The notes: a model not told the origin generated them from the letters alone. Numbered from the stretch's first letter, positions 5,922 through 12,886 are shown. The stretch is DNA of 16,402 nt from an uncultured Blautia sp. (GCA_900556555.1 USPF01000048.1:1-16402), one strand, 5' to 3'. Program-made: numbers and translations.

Positions 5922-5950
5922 ATTATAGATGGGAGAATATGGAAAGGCAA
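5922..5950 (-). promoter_or_regulatory. Promoter for the minus-strand membrane protein
   Basis: On the minus strand: TTGCCT (5950-5945), a 17-base spacer, TATAAT (5927-5922). The predicted start gives a leader of about 45 bases before the GTG at 5869. It has no O1-type dyad, so it should stay active in the lysogen. Confidence 0.7.
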
Positions 5951-5969
5951 GAAATTCTAGAAAGAAAGA

Positions 5970-6004
5970 GGCTCTCACCCAATAATGACGAATAGGTAAG
6001 AGCC
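5970..6004. terminator. Hairpin between immunity and early operon
   Basis: GGCTCT-c-ACC (5970-5979) pairs with GGT-a-AGAGCC (5995-6004). The minus strand continues with TCTTTCTTTCT and the plus strand with AAGTGAATGAATTTTTC. Neither tail is ideal; it may be a terminator in either direction. The rest of 5951-6167 holds no convincing gene. Confidence 0.45.
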
Positions 6005-6167
6005 AAGTGAATGAATTTTTCTTCTTCCAAATTTATTGTAGCAGAAGAATCGGAATTAGACAAGAGGTGTAAAATGTAAGGTTTTGGCGAAAAAGGAAAC
6101 CGATACTGCGAAGAACTGGCAACATGGACAATCTACAAAGCATAAACATAGGGTAGGAGGTGGCAAC

Positions 6168-6317
6168 ATGGCTTTAGCTTATAGAAACATAGTAGTTATC
6201 GCTGAAGAAAAAGTTGATTTAGAAACCCTTCCGCAGGAAGAAAGAGAACGGCTTGCCAGAGAATGGAATAGGGCAGCCGCAAGGAAATTAAATTACATAG
6301 AAGAGAAAACCGCCTAG
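6168..6317 (+). CDS. Small phage protein, unknown function
   Basis: A 49-residue protein. The ATG at 6168 has GGAGG seven bases upstream and is preferred over an in-frame TTG at 6084, which would add 28 low-quality residues. It has a short beta segment (RNIVVIAEEKVDLETLP), then an amphipathic helix rich in Arg/Glu (QEERERLAREWNRAAARKLN). It resembles unnamed small proteins from clostridial mobile elements. It begins the packed plus-strand operon. The stop codon lies in the loop of a CCGCC-tag-GGCGG hairpin (6310-6322). Confidence 0.7.
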   Translation: MALAYRNIVVIAEEKVDLETLPQEERERLAREWNRAAARKLNYIEEKTA

Positions 6318-6340
6318 GGCGGGAAAGGAGGGACAAGCTC

Positions 6341-6532
6341 ATGCACAGAGAATCTATAGTAGAAGCACTACTGGGAACCGCCCTGGTATTTAATACAGTA
6401 TTTGAAATGCCGAAAAGCGACCCGTTGTTTTTCCAGATATTCGGTGTCAGTCTGGTGTTTGTGATGCTGTACAAGCTGTTTGAGAATGCCAGGAAGTGGG
6501 AAAAGAAGATTAAAAAAGTCCGCCAGGCCTAG
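6341..6532 (+). CDS. Small membrane protein
   Basis: A 63-residue protein whose ATG has AAGGAGGG upstream. There are two hydrophobic segments, about 6-20 (IVEALLGTALVFNTV) and 29-46 (LFFQIFGVSLVFVMLYKL), followed by a strongly basic tail (ARKWEKKIKKVRQ). The positive-inside rule puts that tail in the cytoplasm. Family and function not recognised. Confidence 0.65.
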   Translation: MHRESIVEALLGTALVFNTVFEMPKSDPLFFQIFGVSLVFVMLYKLFENARKWEKKIKKVRQA

Positions 6533-6559
6533 GAACCAAATGCGGACAAAAACATAAAA

Positions 6560-6581
6560 TACACCTTTATTGTAAGGTGTA
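6560..6581. repeat. Perfect hairpin in intergenic gap
   Basis: TACACCTT tattgt AAGGTGTA, 8 bp with a 6-base loop and no T-run, in the 97-base gap before the gene at 6630. It may be an mRNA processing or stability element, or a protein site. Confidence 0.5.
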
Positions 6582-6629
6582 GATAGGGAGGATGTCAAGA
6601 GACATTTTAAAAATGAAAAAGGAGCGTAC

Positions 6630-6848
6630 ATGATGGGAGAATTTGCCAGCCTGCAAAAAGACATACTGCCCATATTTGAGGAAATACAGCAGCTAAAAGA
6701 GAAGTATAAGATAAGTTCGATTACCTTAGAGAGCAACCGATATACAGAGAAATTTCATGGTTCTCATGGAGGAAAAGGAAATTTTGTTGGAGAACGGGAA
6801 CACCGATATGCAAGAAATCCAAAGAAACATTTTATACAGATAAAGTAA
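6630..6848 (+). CDS. Small early phage protein, unknown function
   Basis: A 72-residue protein with AAGGAG before tandem ATG codons (6630, 6633). The N-terminal half is helical (FASLQKDILPIFEEIQQLKEKY). The C-terminal half is basic and glycine/histidine rich (FHGSHGGKGNFVGEREHRYARN), which may bind nucleic acid. Family not recognised. It is the last gene before the hairpin cluster preceding the Rep gene. Confidence 0.6.
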   Translation: MMGEFASLQKDILPIFEEIQQLKEKYKISSITLESNRYTEKFHGSHGGKGNFVGEREHRYARNPKKHFIQIK

Positions 6849-6850
6849 AA

Positions 6851-6959
6851 GTCCAGAGGCTGCAACCTCTGGACGAGCCATATATAGCTCAAAAACCTTT
6901 TAACCAGTATAGCATATATGGCCTGGAAAGGCAAGAAAACAGCGGCTTAGAAAGCCGCT
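6851..6959. other. Hairpin cluster before Rep gene, candidate replication origin
   Basis: Three inverted repeats lie in 110 bases between genes: GTCCAGAGG/CCTCTGGAC (6851-6874, perfect 9 bp), GAGC/GCTC (6875-6890) and AGCGGCT/AGCCGCT (6941-6959, perfect 7 bp). No strong T-run follows any of them, so simple termination is not the obvious reading, although the last could act weakly. HUH Rep proteins nick single strands exposed by cruciforms, and their origins often lie just upstream of or within rep, so this is a candidate double-strand origin. The nick site cannot be identified. Confidence 0.4.
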
Positions 6960-7004
6960 TTAGACTTGCTAAGTTTATTACAGTTTCGACCAGGGGGAAG
7001 AAAT

Positions 7005-7727
7005 ATGCCATACATGAAGATGACATGCAGGGCAGGGAAAACCAAGGAGATAGCAAAGTATTACACCTACTGGTTACAGCCGGAGGGGAGGAAGAGGAGT
7101 CCAAGGGTAAACCCTACCACAGAGCAGCAGCAGAAAATAAATGACAGGCACTTGGTAAAGAGGCTGACCAGATTGTTAAATGCCAACTTCGATGAAAACT
7201 GCTGGTATATCACCTTTGACTACAAAAAGGAGCAGAGACCTGAGAGTGTGGAAGTGCTGCATAAGCAGGAGCAGAAGCTGCTACGGGATTTAAGAAAAAT
7301 CTATAAGAAGGAAAATGCAGTCTTTAAGTATGTGTGGACTGCAGAAGTAGGAAAAAGGGGCGGTGCCCACATCCACATGGTGGTAAGCCCCATAGACATC
7401 AGGCTCTTAAAAAACATCTGGCCGCATGGATGGACAACTATAAAGCCCATGGACAGCTCCGGGCAGTACCGGAGGCTTGCGGAGTATTTCATAAAATACT
7501 TCCAGAAGACCAGGGACACGGATGAGCAGATCCAGAAAAAATCTTACAACCCAAGCAAGAACCTCATAAGGCCGGTACCGAAGAAAAAGCCCATGAGGGG
7601 AAAGAAATTCTCTTACGAGATAAAAGTCCCAAAAGGATGGTATCTGGACAAAGACAGCGTAAGGCAGGGAATCACGGCAGACGGATATGAGTTCCAATAT
7701 TACACGATCATAAAGGAGGGTGGATAG
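7005..7727 (+). CDS. HUH-type replication initiator-like protein (Rep, ORF2/G2P type)
   Basis: A 240-residue protein of the rolling-circle replication-associated group. Motif 1 is WYITFDYKK at about 67-75. The HUH motif is GGAHIHMVV with His122 and His124. The presumed nucleophile region is LAEYFIKYFQK, with Tyr161 or Tyr165 as candidate and Lys164/Lys168 after it. These enzymes cut one DNA strand and stay bound through tyrosine, starting replication or transfer. The ATG at 7005 has GGGGGA upstream and beats the TTG at 6966. It is followed at once by an RNase H-like gene and then SSB. No helicase or polymerase is recognised, so the host would provide them. The group is known from motifs; the role in this phage is inference. 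Confidence 0.8.
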   Translation: MPYMKMTCRAGKTKEIAKYYTYWLQPEGRKRSPRVNPTTEQQQKINDRHLVKRLTRLLNANFDENCWYITFDYKKEQRPESVEVLHKQEQKLLRDLRKIYKKENAVFKYVWTAEVGKRGGAHIHMVVSPIDIRLLKNIWPHGWTTIKPMDSSGQYRRLAEYFIKYFQKTRDTDEQIQKKSYNPSKNLIRPVPKKKPMRGKKFSYEIKVPKGWYLDKDSVRQGITADGYEFQYYTIIKEGG

Positions 7728-7728
7728 A

Positions 7729-8166
7729 ATGAAGCAGGTAAACCTTTACATAGAGACGGACTGTGCAGCGTTCCAGAAGCACGAAAGGACATACGGGTAT
7801 GTGCTGGAGTACATCACATCCTCCGGGACAACCGTGACCAGGGAATCCTTCCGGAAAGGGTCAGGGACTTACCATCAGGAAACACTCCTGACACTGGCAG
7901 AAGCCCTGGGGCGTATTCGTGAGCCGTGTTCGCTCTGTGTTCGGGGAAGGGACAAATTTGTACTAAGCATGCTCACAGGCAAACTGAAGGAGTGGGCAGG
8001 ACAGGATTTTACCTCAAACGGGAAACCCATCACTAACCGGGAAGAGTGGGAAGCCCTTTGGGAAAAAATAAAAATACACGAAGCCAGCACACAGACAGGG
8101 AAACACCCTTATTCCGACTGGATGCTGGCAGAAATGGAGGAACAACATGAAAAACAAAGTGATTAG
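7729..8166 (+). CDS. RNase H-like protein
   Basis: A 145-residue protein with an RNase HI-type layout: first strand VNLYIETDCA with Asp11, then GYVLEYITSSG, then the helix YHQETLLTLAEAL with Glu51, then Asp75 in the next strand (LCVRGRDKFVL). The final section KPITNREEWEALWEKIKIHE matches the end of E. coli RNase HI in pattern, with His117. Three acidic residues can thus be placed where the metal ligands belong. It would cut RNA in RNA-DNA hybrids, or serve as a structural relative in replication. The ATG at 7729 has AAAGGAGGG upstream. It starts two bases after the Rep stop codon, which suggests a paired function in phage DNA synthesis. Confidence 0.7.
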   Translation: MKQVNLYIETDCAAFQKHERTYGYVLEYITSSGTTVTRESFRKGSGTYHQETLLTLAEALGRIREPCSLCVRGRDKFVLSMLTGKLKEWAGQDFTSNGKPITNREEWEALWEKIKIHEASTQTGKHPYSDWMLAEMEEQHEKQSD

Positions 8167-8413
8167 CAGCTTTAAAGAAATGGACAAGACAGGTATCTTT
8201 CTACCAATGATTGTAATTTATAAGAATCCTTCGGATTTCCCCAAAGGGTGTGTGGCCAGGGTTTTTGATGGAAAAACGGGAAAACCATCCGCTCAGTGCA
8301 TTGCAAGGAAGACGGTACAAGAGTGCAGGGAAGATATAAGAAAAGCTGGATTTTATATAAAACTGCCAAGAGCAGCAGCGGATGACCCGGTGATCGTGGA
8401 GAGTTGGGTATGA
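8147..8413 (+). CDS. Small early phage protein, unknown function
   Basis: An 88-residue protein overlapping the previous gene by 20 bases; ATGGAGG lies upstream of its ATG. It has predicted beta strands (FLPMIVIYKNP, GCVARVFDG) and a helix (TVQECREDIRKAGFY). The last bases ATGA are shared with the start of the next gene, so translation is coupled. No family recognised. Confidence 0.7.
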   Translation: MKNKVISSFKEMDKTGIFLPMIVIYKNPSDFPKGCVARVFDGKTGKPSAQCIARKTVQECREDIRKAGFYIKLPRAAADDPVIVESWV

Positions 8414-8748
8414 AGAGAGTAAAGAAACAAAAGAGCATCTTACAGAACCAGGACAATAAGCAATGCTACCTCTGTATGCTCCTGGAAAGCAATTACGCCT
8501 ATCAGATAGTAGAGGACCATCATATTTTCTTCGGTCCCAACCGTAGAAACAGTGAAATACATGGCTTTAAGGTAAACCTCTGCATCCGGCACCACCGGGA
8601 AGGCAGAGAGGCGGTGCATTTGAATAGGGAGAATGACCTTATCCTAAAGAAAATGTGCCAGAGGGAGTATGAGAGAACCCATACTCGCCAAGAATTTGTC
8701 CAGATTATAGGCAGGTCTTACCTGGGTGGGGGATTTGAGAGAACTTGA
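8410..8748 (+). CDS. HNH-like zinc protein, possible nuclease
   Basis: A 112-residue protein with a two-part cysteine/histidine set: Cys19-x2-Cys22 (CYLC), His37-His38 (EDHHIFFGPNR), Cys58-x2-His61-His62 (LCIRHHREG) and a later His70. The order C-x2-C, DHH, C-x2-HH is that of small HNH-fold phage nucleases, where the first His pair lies in the catalytic beta hairpin. The C-terminal part is helical (KKMCQREYERTHTRQEF). It is placed between RNase H-like and SSB genes, so a recombination or DNA-processing role fits. Cleavage activity is not proven by sequence, and a purely structural zinc fold is possible. The ATG overlaps the previous stop; an upstream TTG is less likely. Confidence 0.7.
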   Translation: MKRVKKQKSILQNQDNKQCYLCMLLESNYAYQIVEDHHIFFGPNRRNSEIHGFKVNLCIRHHREGREAVHLNRENDLILKKMCQREYERTHTRQEFVQIIGRSYLGGGFERT

Positions 8749-8806
8749 TTTTACTATGCAGAAAGGCATTTTGAAGGCTGATTTTTAGAAAAAGTGAAGA
8801 AAAAAT

Positions 8807-8889
8807 GGGATAGAATCCCCACTTTCCACAATTTTCCTGTGGATAGAACCTGTGGAACAATGATAAATGCTTTCACGGAGACGGTGGGG
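8807..8889. other. DnaA-box-like cluster, candidate origin or regulatory site
   Basis: The gap before ssb contains TTTCCACA (8823-8830), TGTGGATAG (8838-8846) and TGTGGAACA (8851-8859), which resemble the DnaA box TTATCCACA in both orientations. Around them lie a GGGAT/ATCCC hairpin (8807-8819) and a distant pair CCCCAC (8817-8822) / GTGGGG (8884-8889). The rest of the 168-base gap (8749-8916) shows no separate gene. Confidence 0.45.
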
Positions 8890-8916
8890 GACTTTTCCAA
8901 AAAAAGGAGGAAAATC

Positions 8917-9351
8917 ATGAACAAAGTAATTTTAATGGGGCGTCTAACCAGAGACCCGGAGGTGCGTTACACCCAGGGAGACAATTCCATGGCAATAGCC
9001 AGATACACCCTGGCCGTAGACCGGCGTTTCAAAAAAGAGGGAGAAGCAACCGCAGACTTTATAAGCTGTGTAGCCTTCGGGAAAGCAGGAGAATTTGCCG
9101 AGAAATACTTCCGGCAGGGCTTAAAAATAATCGTCTGCGGCCGGATCCAGACCGGGAGCTACACAAACCGGGAAGGGAAGAAAGTTTACACCACAGATGT
9201 TGTGATAGAAGAACAGGACTTTGCTGAGGGTAAAGGTGCGGCAAAAGAATCGAACCAGGGAAATGCTCCGGCAGCAGGTCAGCCAACAGAGGATGCAGAC
9301 GGATTTATGAATATACCAGACGGAATAGATGAGGAGCTGCCATTTAGTTAA
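8917..9351 (+). CDS. ssb: Single-stranded DNA-binding protein
   Basis: A 144-residue SSB. Residues 1-105 form the OB fold (MNKVILMGRLTRDPEVRYT, FISCVAFGKAGEFAEKYFRQG, VCGRIQTGSYTNREGKKVYT), then a glutamine/proline/alanine-rich linker, then the acidic partner-binding tip DEELPFS. It coats single-stranded DNA as a tetramer and recruits replication proteins through the tip. The ATG at 8917 has GGAGG upstream; the frame is open back to 8794 but that extension lacks SSB character. It belongs to the phage replication module with Rep and the RNase H-like protein. Confidence 0.97.
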   Translation: MNKVILMGRLTRDPEVRYTQGDNSMAIARYTLAVDRRFKKEGEATADFISCVAFGKAGEFAEKYFRQGLKIIVCGRIQTGSYTNREGKKVYTTDVVIEEQDFAEGKGAAKESNQGNAPAAGQPTEDADGFMNIPDGIDEELPFS

Positions 9352-9360
9352 GGAGGAATT

Positions 9361-9726
9361 ATGAAAGATAGAAGAAACCGCTGGGAGAGTTGCTTGCATA
9401 TGCTCCTTCCAGGGGAATTGCGGACAAAGAAATTCTGCCCACATGCAAGAAAAAAAGCAGGGAAATATTACGTGGAGAAAGGAAAATGCGAAGGCTGCAC
9501 ATACTGGGAAGCCTGGGAGTGTGTCCCGGAAAGGACCGTGCAAGAGATCATAACAAAGGATTGCAAGAAATGCCAGTATGGAAGCAGGAACTCAGACGGG
9601 GCAAGGATGACCTGCGACTACATAGGAGACATGGGGCACAGAAGACCATGCAAACCGGGAGACTGCCGGGAAGTAGGAGTCTTCAAGTACAGGGAGAGTG
9701 TCAGGAGAAAACAGTTAAGAGCATAA
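9361..9726 (+). CDS. Cysteine-rich zinc-binding phage protein
   Basis: A 121-residue protein with ten cysteines at about 11, 26, 43, 46, 54, 68, 71, 85, 97 and 102. Two C-x2-C pairs (KCEGC, DCKKC) suggest zinc clusters. The ending RRPCKPGDC is a motif seen in small phage and mobile-element proteins. AAGGAGG lies upstream of the ATG and it follows ssb by nine bases. An overlapping frame of similar length (9390-9755) has no such site and is rejected. A DNA- or RNA-binding role is plausible; function unknown. Confidence 0.7.
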   Translation: MKDRRNRWESCLHMLLPGELRTKKFCPHARKKAGKYYVEKGKCEGCTYWEAWECVPERTVQEIITKDCKKCQYGSRNSDGARMTCDYIGDMGHRRPCKPGDCREVGVFKYRESVRRKQLRA

Positions 9727-9739
9727 AGGAGGAAGCGTT

Positions 9740-10006
9740 ATGCTGCATATCATAGATAATTATTATGCAAAGACAAACAATTACGGTTACACCGTGGTAA
9801 GGAATAAGAAAAACAGAAAGACCGGGGAAGTTACATGTACAACATTGGGATATGTCGGAACCATGAAGGAGACCCTGGAACTGGTAAAGAAAGACATCCT
9901 GCACAGACACATCAAGGAAAAGGATGTGGAGCTTTCAGAGGCACTGGTCTTTTTAAGGGAGCAGACAGAACGGATACTGAAGGCCATGGCAGGGATAGAA
10001 GTTTAG
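9740..10006 (+). CDS. Small early phage protein, DUF5405-like pattern
   Basis: An 88-residue protein with AAGGAGG before the ATG. The start has three to four beta strands (LHIIDNYYAKTNNYGYTVVR, VTCTTLGYVGT), then helices (TMKETLELVKKDILHRHI, LSEALVFLREQTERILKAM). This display-a-value-then-helix pattern recalls the DUF5405 type of small phage proteins, but I cannot confirm membership. Confidence 0.65.
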   Translation: MLHIIDNYYAKTNNYGYTVVRNKKNRKTGEVTCTTLGYVGTMKETLELVKKDILHRHIKEKDVELSEALVFLREQTERILKAMAGIEV

Positions 10007-10014
10007 GGGGAAAG

Positions 10015-10356
10015 ATGTTGCAGCAATTATATTCGATACAGGAGATAGGCATTCTCCTGTTGCAGATAAGTGGATTTCTCTTCGCATTGTTGGTGGTATG
10101 GATTATCATCCTGGCCGGGGCAGAATTGTTCCGGGACAGGATAAATGCCAGGATAGAAGAGAAACGAAAAGAAATGAAAATTTTGAAAGAAAAAATCCGG
10201 GAAGAAGAAAACAGGGGAAAACATCTGGATAAAGAAGCAGAGGTCTATGATATGGCTCTAAGGAACCTAAGATTCATAGACGAGCATCTGAAAGCAAAGG
10301 AAAATAATTACAGGAAGTTACATGGACTTCCACTGATCAGGAGGAGAAAAAAGTGA
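10015..10356 (+). CDS. Membrane-anchored coiled-coil phage protein
   Basis: A 113-residue protein. Residues 12-36 (GILLLQISGFLFALLVVWII and onward) form one membrane span; residues 40-100 form a highly charged coiled coil (RDRINARIEEKRKEMKILKE), ending in RRRKK. The ATG at 10015 has AGGGGGA upstream; the frame is open from 9835 but that stretch lies inside the previous gene. Its stop codon overlaps the GTG start of the next gene. It could bring DNA or a partner protein to the membrane; function unknown. Confidence 0.7.
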   Translation: MLQQLYSIQEIGILLLQISGFLFALLVVWIIILAGAELFRDRINARIEEKRKEMKILKEKIREEENRGKHLDKEAEVYDMALRNLRFIDEHLKAKENNYRKLHGLPLIRRRKK

Positions 10357-10874
10357 ATCGTAAGGAAGAAAAATGGAGAAATGAGGGTGCTGCATATGCC
10401 CTCAGAGTAGCAAAAGAAAAAGGCGTAGAACACCTGGAACAGGATTTACGAAGACGGGGGGCAGTAGGAATCCCTATGAACATCCCGGAGAAAGCTATTG
10501 AAGCTACATACGATATGCTGGCCAAAAGAATCATGAATACCATGAAAACGGTAGCCATGTGGGTCTTATATGAAGAACATGGATGGCGTTCTGTCCGTTT
10601 ACAGAGATTTGAGCAGCAGATGGACAAACACAGTGAAGCGTGTATGAGCTATGACAGATATGGACAGAGCTATGTAAAACTTTCTGATATGGCAAAAACT
10701 ATGCAGGAAACCTGTGGAATCCACCCAGATATGGAGACTTTGGAAACAATCGAAAAGGAAAATGAGAAAGCAAATGGGAAATTTGTTTCTCTGGATGCAG
10801 TAGTAGAAGTCTTAGAAGAAACAGGCCATGGAGATATTGCAGAGGCTCTGAAAAGAAAAATAGAAAATGCATAG
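10353..10874 (+). CDS. Early phage protein, unknown function
   Basis: A 173-residue protein starting at GTG (10353), with AGGAGG upstream and a GTGA overlap with the previous stop. It is mainly helical: KWRNEGAAYALRVAKEKGVE, then IPEKAIEATYDMLAKRIMNT, then HGWRSVRLQRFEQQMDKHSE, then a C-terminal LDAVVEVLEETGHGDIAEAL. Proteins with the HGWxxxRLxRF type segment occur in Firmicute phage replication regions without assigned function. Confidence 0.7.
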   Translation: MNRKEEKWRNEGAAYALRVAKEKGVEHLEQDLRRRGAVGIPMNIPEKAIEATYDMLAKRIMNTMKTVAMWVLYEEHGWRSVRLQRFEQQMDKHSEACMSYDRYGQSYVKLSDMAKTMQETCGIHPDMETLETIEKENEKANGKFVSLDAVVEVLEETGHGDIAEALKRKIENA

Positions 10875-10883
10875 GAGGGCACT

Positions 10884-10994
10884 ATGGGAAGAAATAACTT
10901 TACCGCCTTTATCTACGGAAAACAAAGCGGAAGATGCATAGGCAGCAGGAAACCAAGGAAACAAAGAGTAAGGAATGCAAAGAAGCGGAGGTAG
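10884..10994 (+). CDS. Very basic 36-residue protein
   Basis: A short ORF with ATAGGAGG five bases before its ATG, filling the gap between two larger genes. The product is strongly basic (12 Arg/Lys in the last 20 residues, ending NAKKRR) and has one cysteine, so it may bind nucleic acid. Its end carries the GGAGGT ribosome site of the next gene. No family recognised. Confidence 0.55.
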   Translation: MGRNNFTAFIYGKQSGRCIGSRKPRKQRVRNAKKRR

Positions 10995-10999
10995 AAGAT

Positions 11000-11605
11000 A
11001 TGTTTTTGAAGATAAATTGTTTTAAGGCACTGATAAAAAAAGCGTGGAGCGGAGTTGGACTTACCGTAGGGAATGATGGAGAAGGCATTTATTTACTGGG
11101 AGGATATTGGAGTATCTACCTGGACAGTGTATGGATGACAAAGAAAGCGAAAGCAGCAATCATTGAACTCACAGGGTTTATCCCGGCAGCAGGACAGGCC
11201 GTGACCTTCTGGAAAAGCGAAGATAACCAGACAGAGGAAAGGGAACTACTCCCGGAAAGATACTATAAACCAGATACCTGTTATTTTAAAACGAAATATA
11301 AAGATACAGGCATCCGTATCCGGGATTATGGAAGAGGAGTAGCAGTCCTTCAGAACACAAACACCATGGAAAACATCATACTTGCAGAGAACATTGTAGA
11401 CATGGTGGACAATAGCAGCAGGGAGAAAGGGGAAGACCCGGTGAGTCCTCCATTAAGTGAAAACGGACAGGAAGGAATCTACTGGCAGAACGAAACCTGC
11501 ACATTAAAATGCATGCCGGTAATTGTGCAAGAAGAGACAAAGGAAGAGTTTTTGTTAAAGAAACTGGAAGAATATGATTTTGAGGAAAAGAGAAAAAGAC
11601 CATGA
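11000..11605 (+). CDS. Early phage protein, unknown function
   Basis: A 201-residue protein. The ATG at 11000 has GGAGGT upstream and is preferred over an in-frame ATG at 10934 that lies inside the preceding small gene. The middle is beta rich with many aromatic residues (GIYLLGGYWSIYLDSVWMTK, ELLPERYYKPDTCYFKTKY), and the end is an acidic/basic helix (EEFLLKKLEEYDFEEKRKR). Its stop overlaps the next ATG. No family recognised. Confidence 0.7.
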   Translation: MFLKINCFKALIKKAWSGVGLTVGNDGEGIYLLGGYWSIYLDSVWMTKKAKAAIIELTGFIPAAGQAVTFWKSEDNQTEERELLPERYYKPDTCYFKTKYKDTGIRIRDYGRGVAVLQNTNTMENIILAENIVDMVDNSSREKGEDPVSPPLSENGQEGIYWQNETCTLKCMPVIVQEETKEEFLLKKLEEYDFEEKRKRP

Positions 11606-11808
11606 AGAAAGAAAATTTAATCCCAGGGAAAACATACCTGAGAAGACATAAAACAACAGTCCATGGAAGGTATGGCAGCAGGGAAGCTGAAGCAGAAGGC
11701 TATATCGAATGTATGCAGGTGACTCCGGCAGGGGCAGTATTTTATCAGAGTGGAAATTTGCTGAAATTGACGGATGAGGAGATAGAAAAGGAACTGAGAG
11801 AAATATGA
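11602..11808 (+). CDS. Small phage protein, unknown function
   Basis: A 68-residue protein whose ATG overlaps the preceding stop (ATGA), a sign of coupled translation. It is basic at the start (PGKTYLRRHKTTVHGRYGSR), then probably a small beta barrel (YIECMQVTPAGAVFYQSGN), with an acidic helical end. The size and strand pattern suggest an SH3-like or OB-like fold, but this is only an impression. Confidence 0.65.
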   Translation: MKKENLIPGKTYLRRHKTTVHGRYGSREAEAEGYIECMQVTPAGAVFYQSGNLLKLTDEEIEKELREI

Positions 11809-11834
11809 GGAGATAGAAAGAGAGGTATGGGAAA

Positions 11835-12056
11835 ATGATGGAAATAACTGATAAAACATTAAACAGAACAACTTATTTTGAAAAACTTGCACCAGAAGAT
11901 GTTTTTAAATGCGATGGAAATATTTTTATGAAAATAGGAAGAGTAAATATAGCTTACGATTTTACTAAACATATAATCGTAGGATTTCCTGACAATGCAG
12001 CAGTAGTAAAAATTAAGGCGGAGCTGATTCTACATGCAGTTAGCGAGGTGGAGTGA
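11835..12056 (+). CDS. Small phage protein, unknown function
   Basis: A 73-residue protein with AGAGAGGT upstream of tandem ATG codons. Alternating strands (FKCDGNIFMKIGRVNIAYDF, HIIVGFPDN) suggest a small beta fold. It overlaps the next gene start by a few bases. Family not recognised. Confidence 0.6.
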   Translation: MMEITDKTLNRTTYFEKLAPEDVFKCDGNIFMKIGRVNIAYDFTKHIIVGFPDNAAVVKIKAELILHAVSEVE

Positions 12057-12451
12057 TGAACGTACTAGAGAAGATTTTAGAAGAGATAGAAGAGATGCGT
12101 AACATTATGGAATCTACAGTTGCTATAGATTGCTTTGAAAAAGATTGTAAGCATAATGATTGTACGGTTTGTGTATGTGAAAGAGCAATGGAAATTATTC
12201 GTTCTCACATGGATGATGTGAAAAATGACAATTGGATTCCATGCAGTGAGAGGTTGCCGGAAGAAGAAAATGAAAGATATTATCCAATGCTGAATGTGGC
12301 AACATCATACGGAGCTGTTAAATGGGGATTTTACAGAGTTAGAGATAAGCAATGGTATATTTATAGTGAAATCCATGATGAGTTTATAGAAGCCCGTGAC
12401 AAGGAAATAGTAGCCTGGCAACGGCTTCCAGATAGATACAAAGGAGAATAA
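12056..12451 (+). CDS. DUF551 domain protein
   Basis: A 131-residue protein. Residues 1-55 are a helical, cysteine-containing start (Cys26, Cys31, Cys36, Cys39, Cys41), possibly metal binding. Residues 58-128 match DUF551: DNWIPCSERLPEE at the start, VKWGFYRV and WYIY in the middle, and IVAWQRLPDRY at the end. DUF551 is common in phages and prophages, and its role is not known. GAGGTGGAG precedes the ATG at 12056; a GTG at 12053 is one codon earlier. Confidence 0.85.
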   Translation: MNVLEKILEEIEEMRNIMESTVAIDCFEKDCKHNDCTVCVCERAMEIIRSHMDDVKNDNWIPCSERLPEEENERYYPMLNVATSYGAVKWGFYRVRDKQWYIYSEIHDEFIEARDKEIVAWQRLPDRYKGE

Positions 12452-12455
12452 ACAG

Positions 12456-12704
12456 ATGAGTAAAATAAACATAACAATAGAAATGTTTTTTGAGATTAAA
12501 AATGCAGAAATGTACGGAGGAGAAGGAAGCACTGGATATGCAGAGATAAAGGAAGATGTGTGCTTAGAAAGCATGAAAGAATATGATTTACAGAAGGATG
12601 CAGAAGGGAAAATAGAAGGATTCGCAAAGATGCTTCAGGTAAGCAAGGAAGATGTACGAATCATATCGAGAACAGAGTATGAGGACAACACAGAGGAGGA
12701 TTAA
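12456..12704 (+). CDS. Small acidic phage protein, unknown function
   Basis: An 82-residue acidic protein with AAAGGAG before its ATG, four bases after the DUF551 gene. It starts with strands (INITIEMFFEIKNAE) and has a helix then an acidic tail (SRTEYEDNTEED). No family recognised. Confidence 0.65.
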   Translation: MSKINITIEMFFEIKNAEMYGGEGSTGYAEIKEDVCLESMKEYDLQKDAEGKIEGFAKMLQVSKEDVRIISRTEYEDNTEED

Positions 12705-12706
12705 TT

Positions 12707-12871
12707 ATGACAGAACAAACAAGAACCTGCGCCACCTGCACAGAAAATGACGGAGGCCTGTGCGATTTAAAAGGCATCCTGATAGAAGATGATGATACAT
12801 GCGAAAGATGGAGCAATAAGCAAGCAGACTGGCGGGAGCATATGCTGAATACATTTCTGGCAGGACATTAA
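12707..12871 (+). CDS. 54-residue cysteine-rich protein
   Basis: A short ORF with AGAGGAGGA upstream, starting two bases after the previous stop codon. It contains Cys8-x2-Cys11 (TCATC), Cys19 and Cys33, ending in CERW and an aromatic helix. The C-x2-C, C, C arrangement suggests one zinc site and is typical of very small phage proteins placed next to PAPS-reductase-family genes. Function unknown. Confidence 0.65.
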   Translation: MTEQTRTCATCTENDGGLCDLKGILIEDDDTCERWSNKQADWREHMLNTFLAGH

Positions 12872-12886
12872 AAGAGGAGTAAAAGG

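Noticed and set aside
6084..6167. TTG start extending the gene at 6168
   Set aside because: Poor ribosome site and a low-complexity extension; the ATG at 6168 has GGAGG at good spacing.
6592..6633. 13-codon mini-ORF before the gene at 6630
   Set aside because: GGAGG touches the ATG with no spacer, and the product has no features; it is at most a leader peptide.
8794..8916. 41-residue extension of SSB from GTG 8794
   Set aside because: It lacks SSB character, overlaps the DnaA-like boxes, and the canonical SSB start MNKV at 8917 has a strong ribosome site.
9390..9755. Alternative 121-residue frame overlapping the cysteine-rich gene
   Set aside because: No ribosome site; the frame at 9361 has AAGGAGG and coherent C-x2-C motifs.
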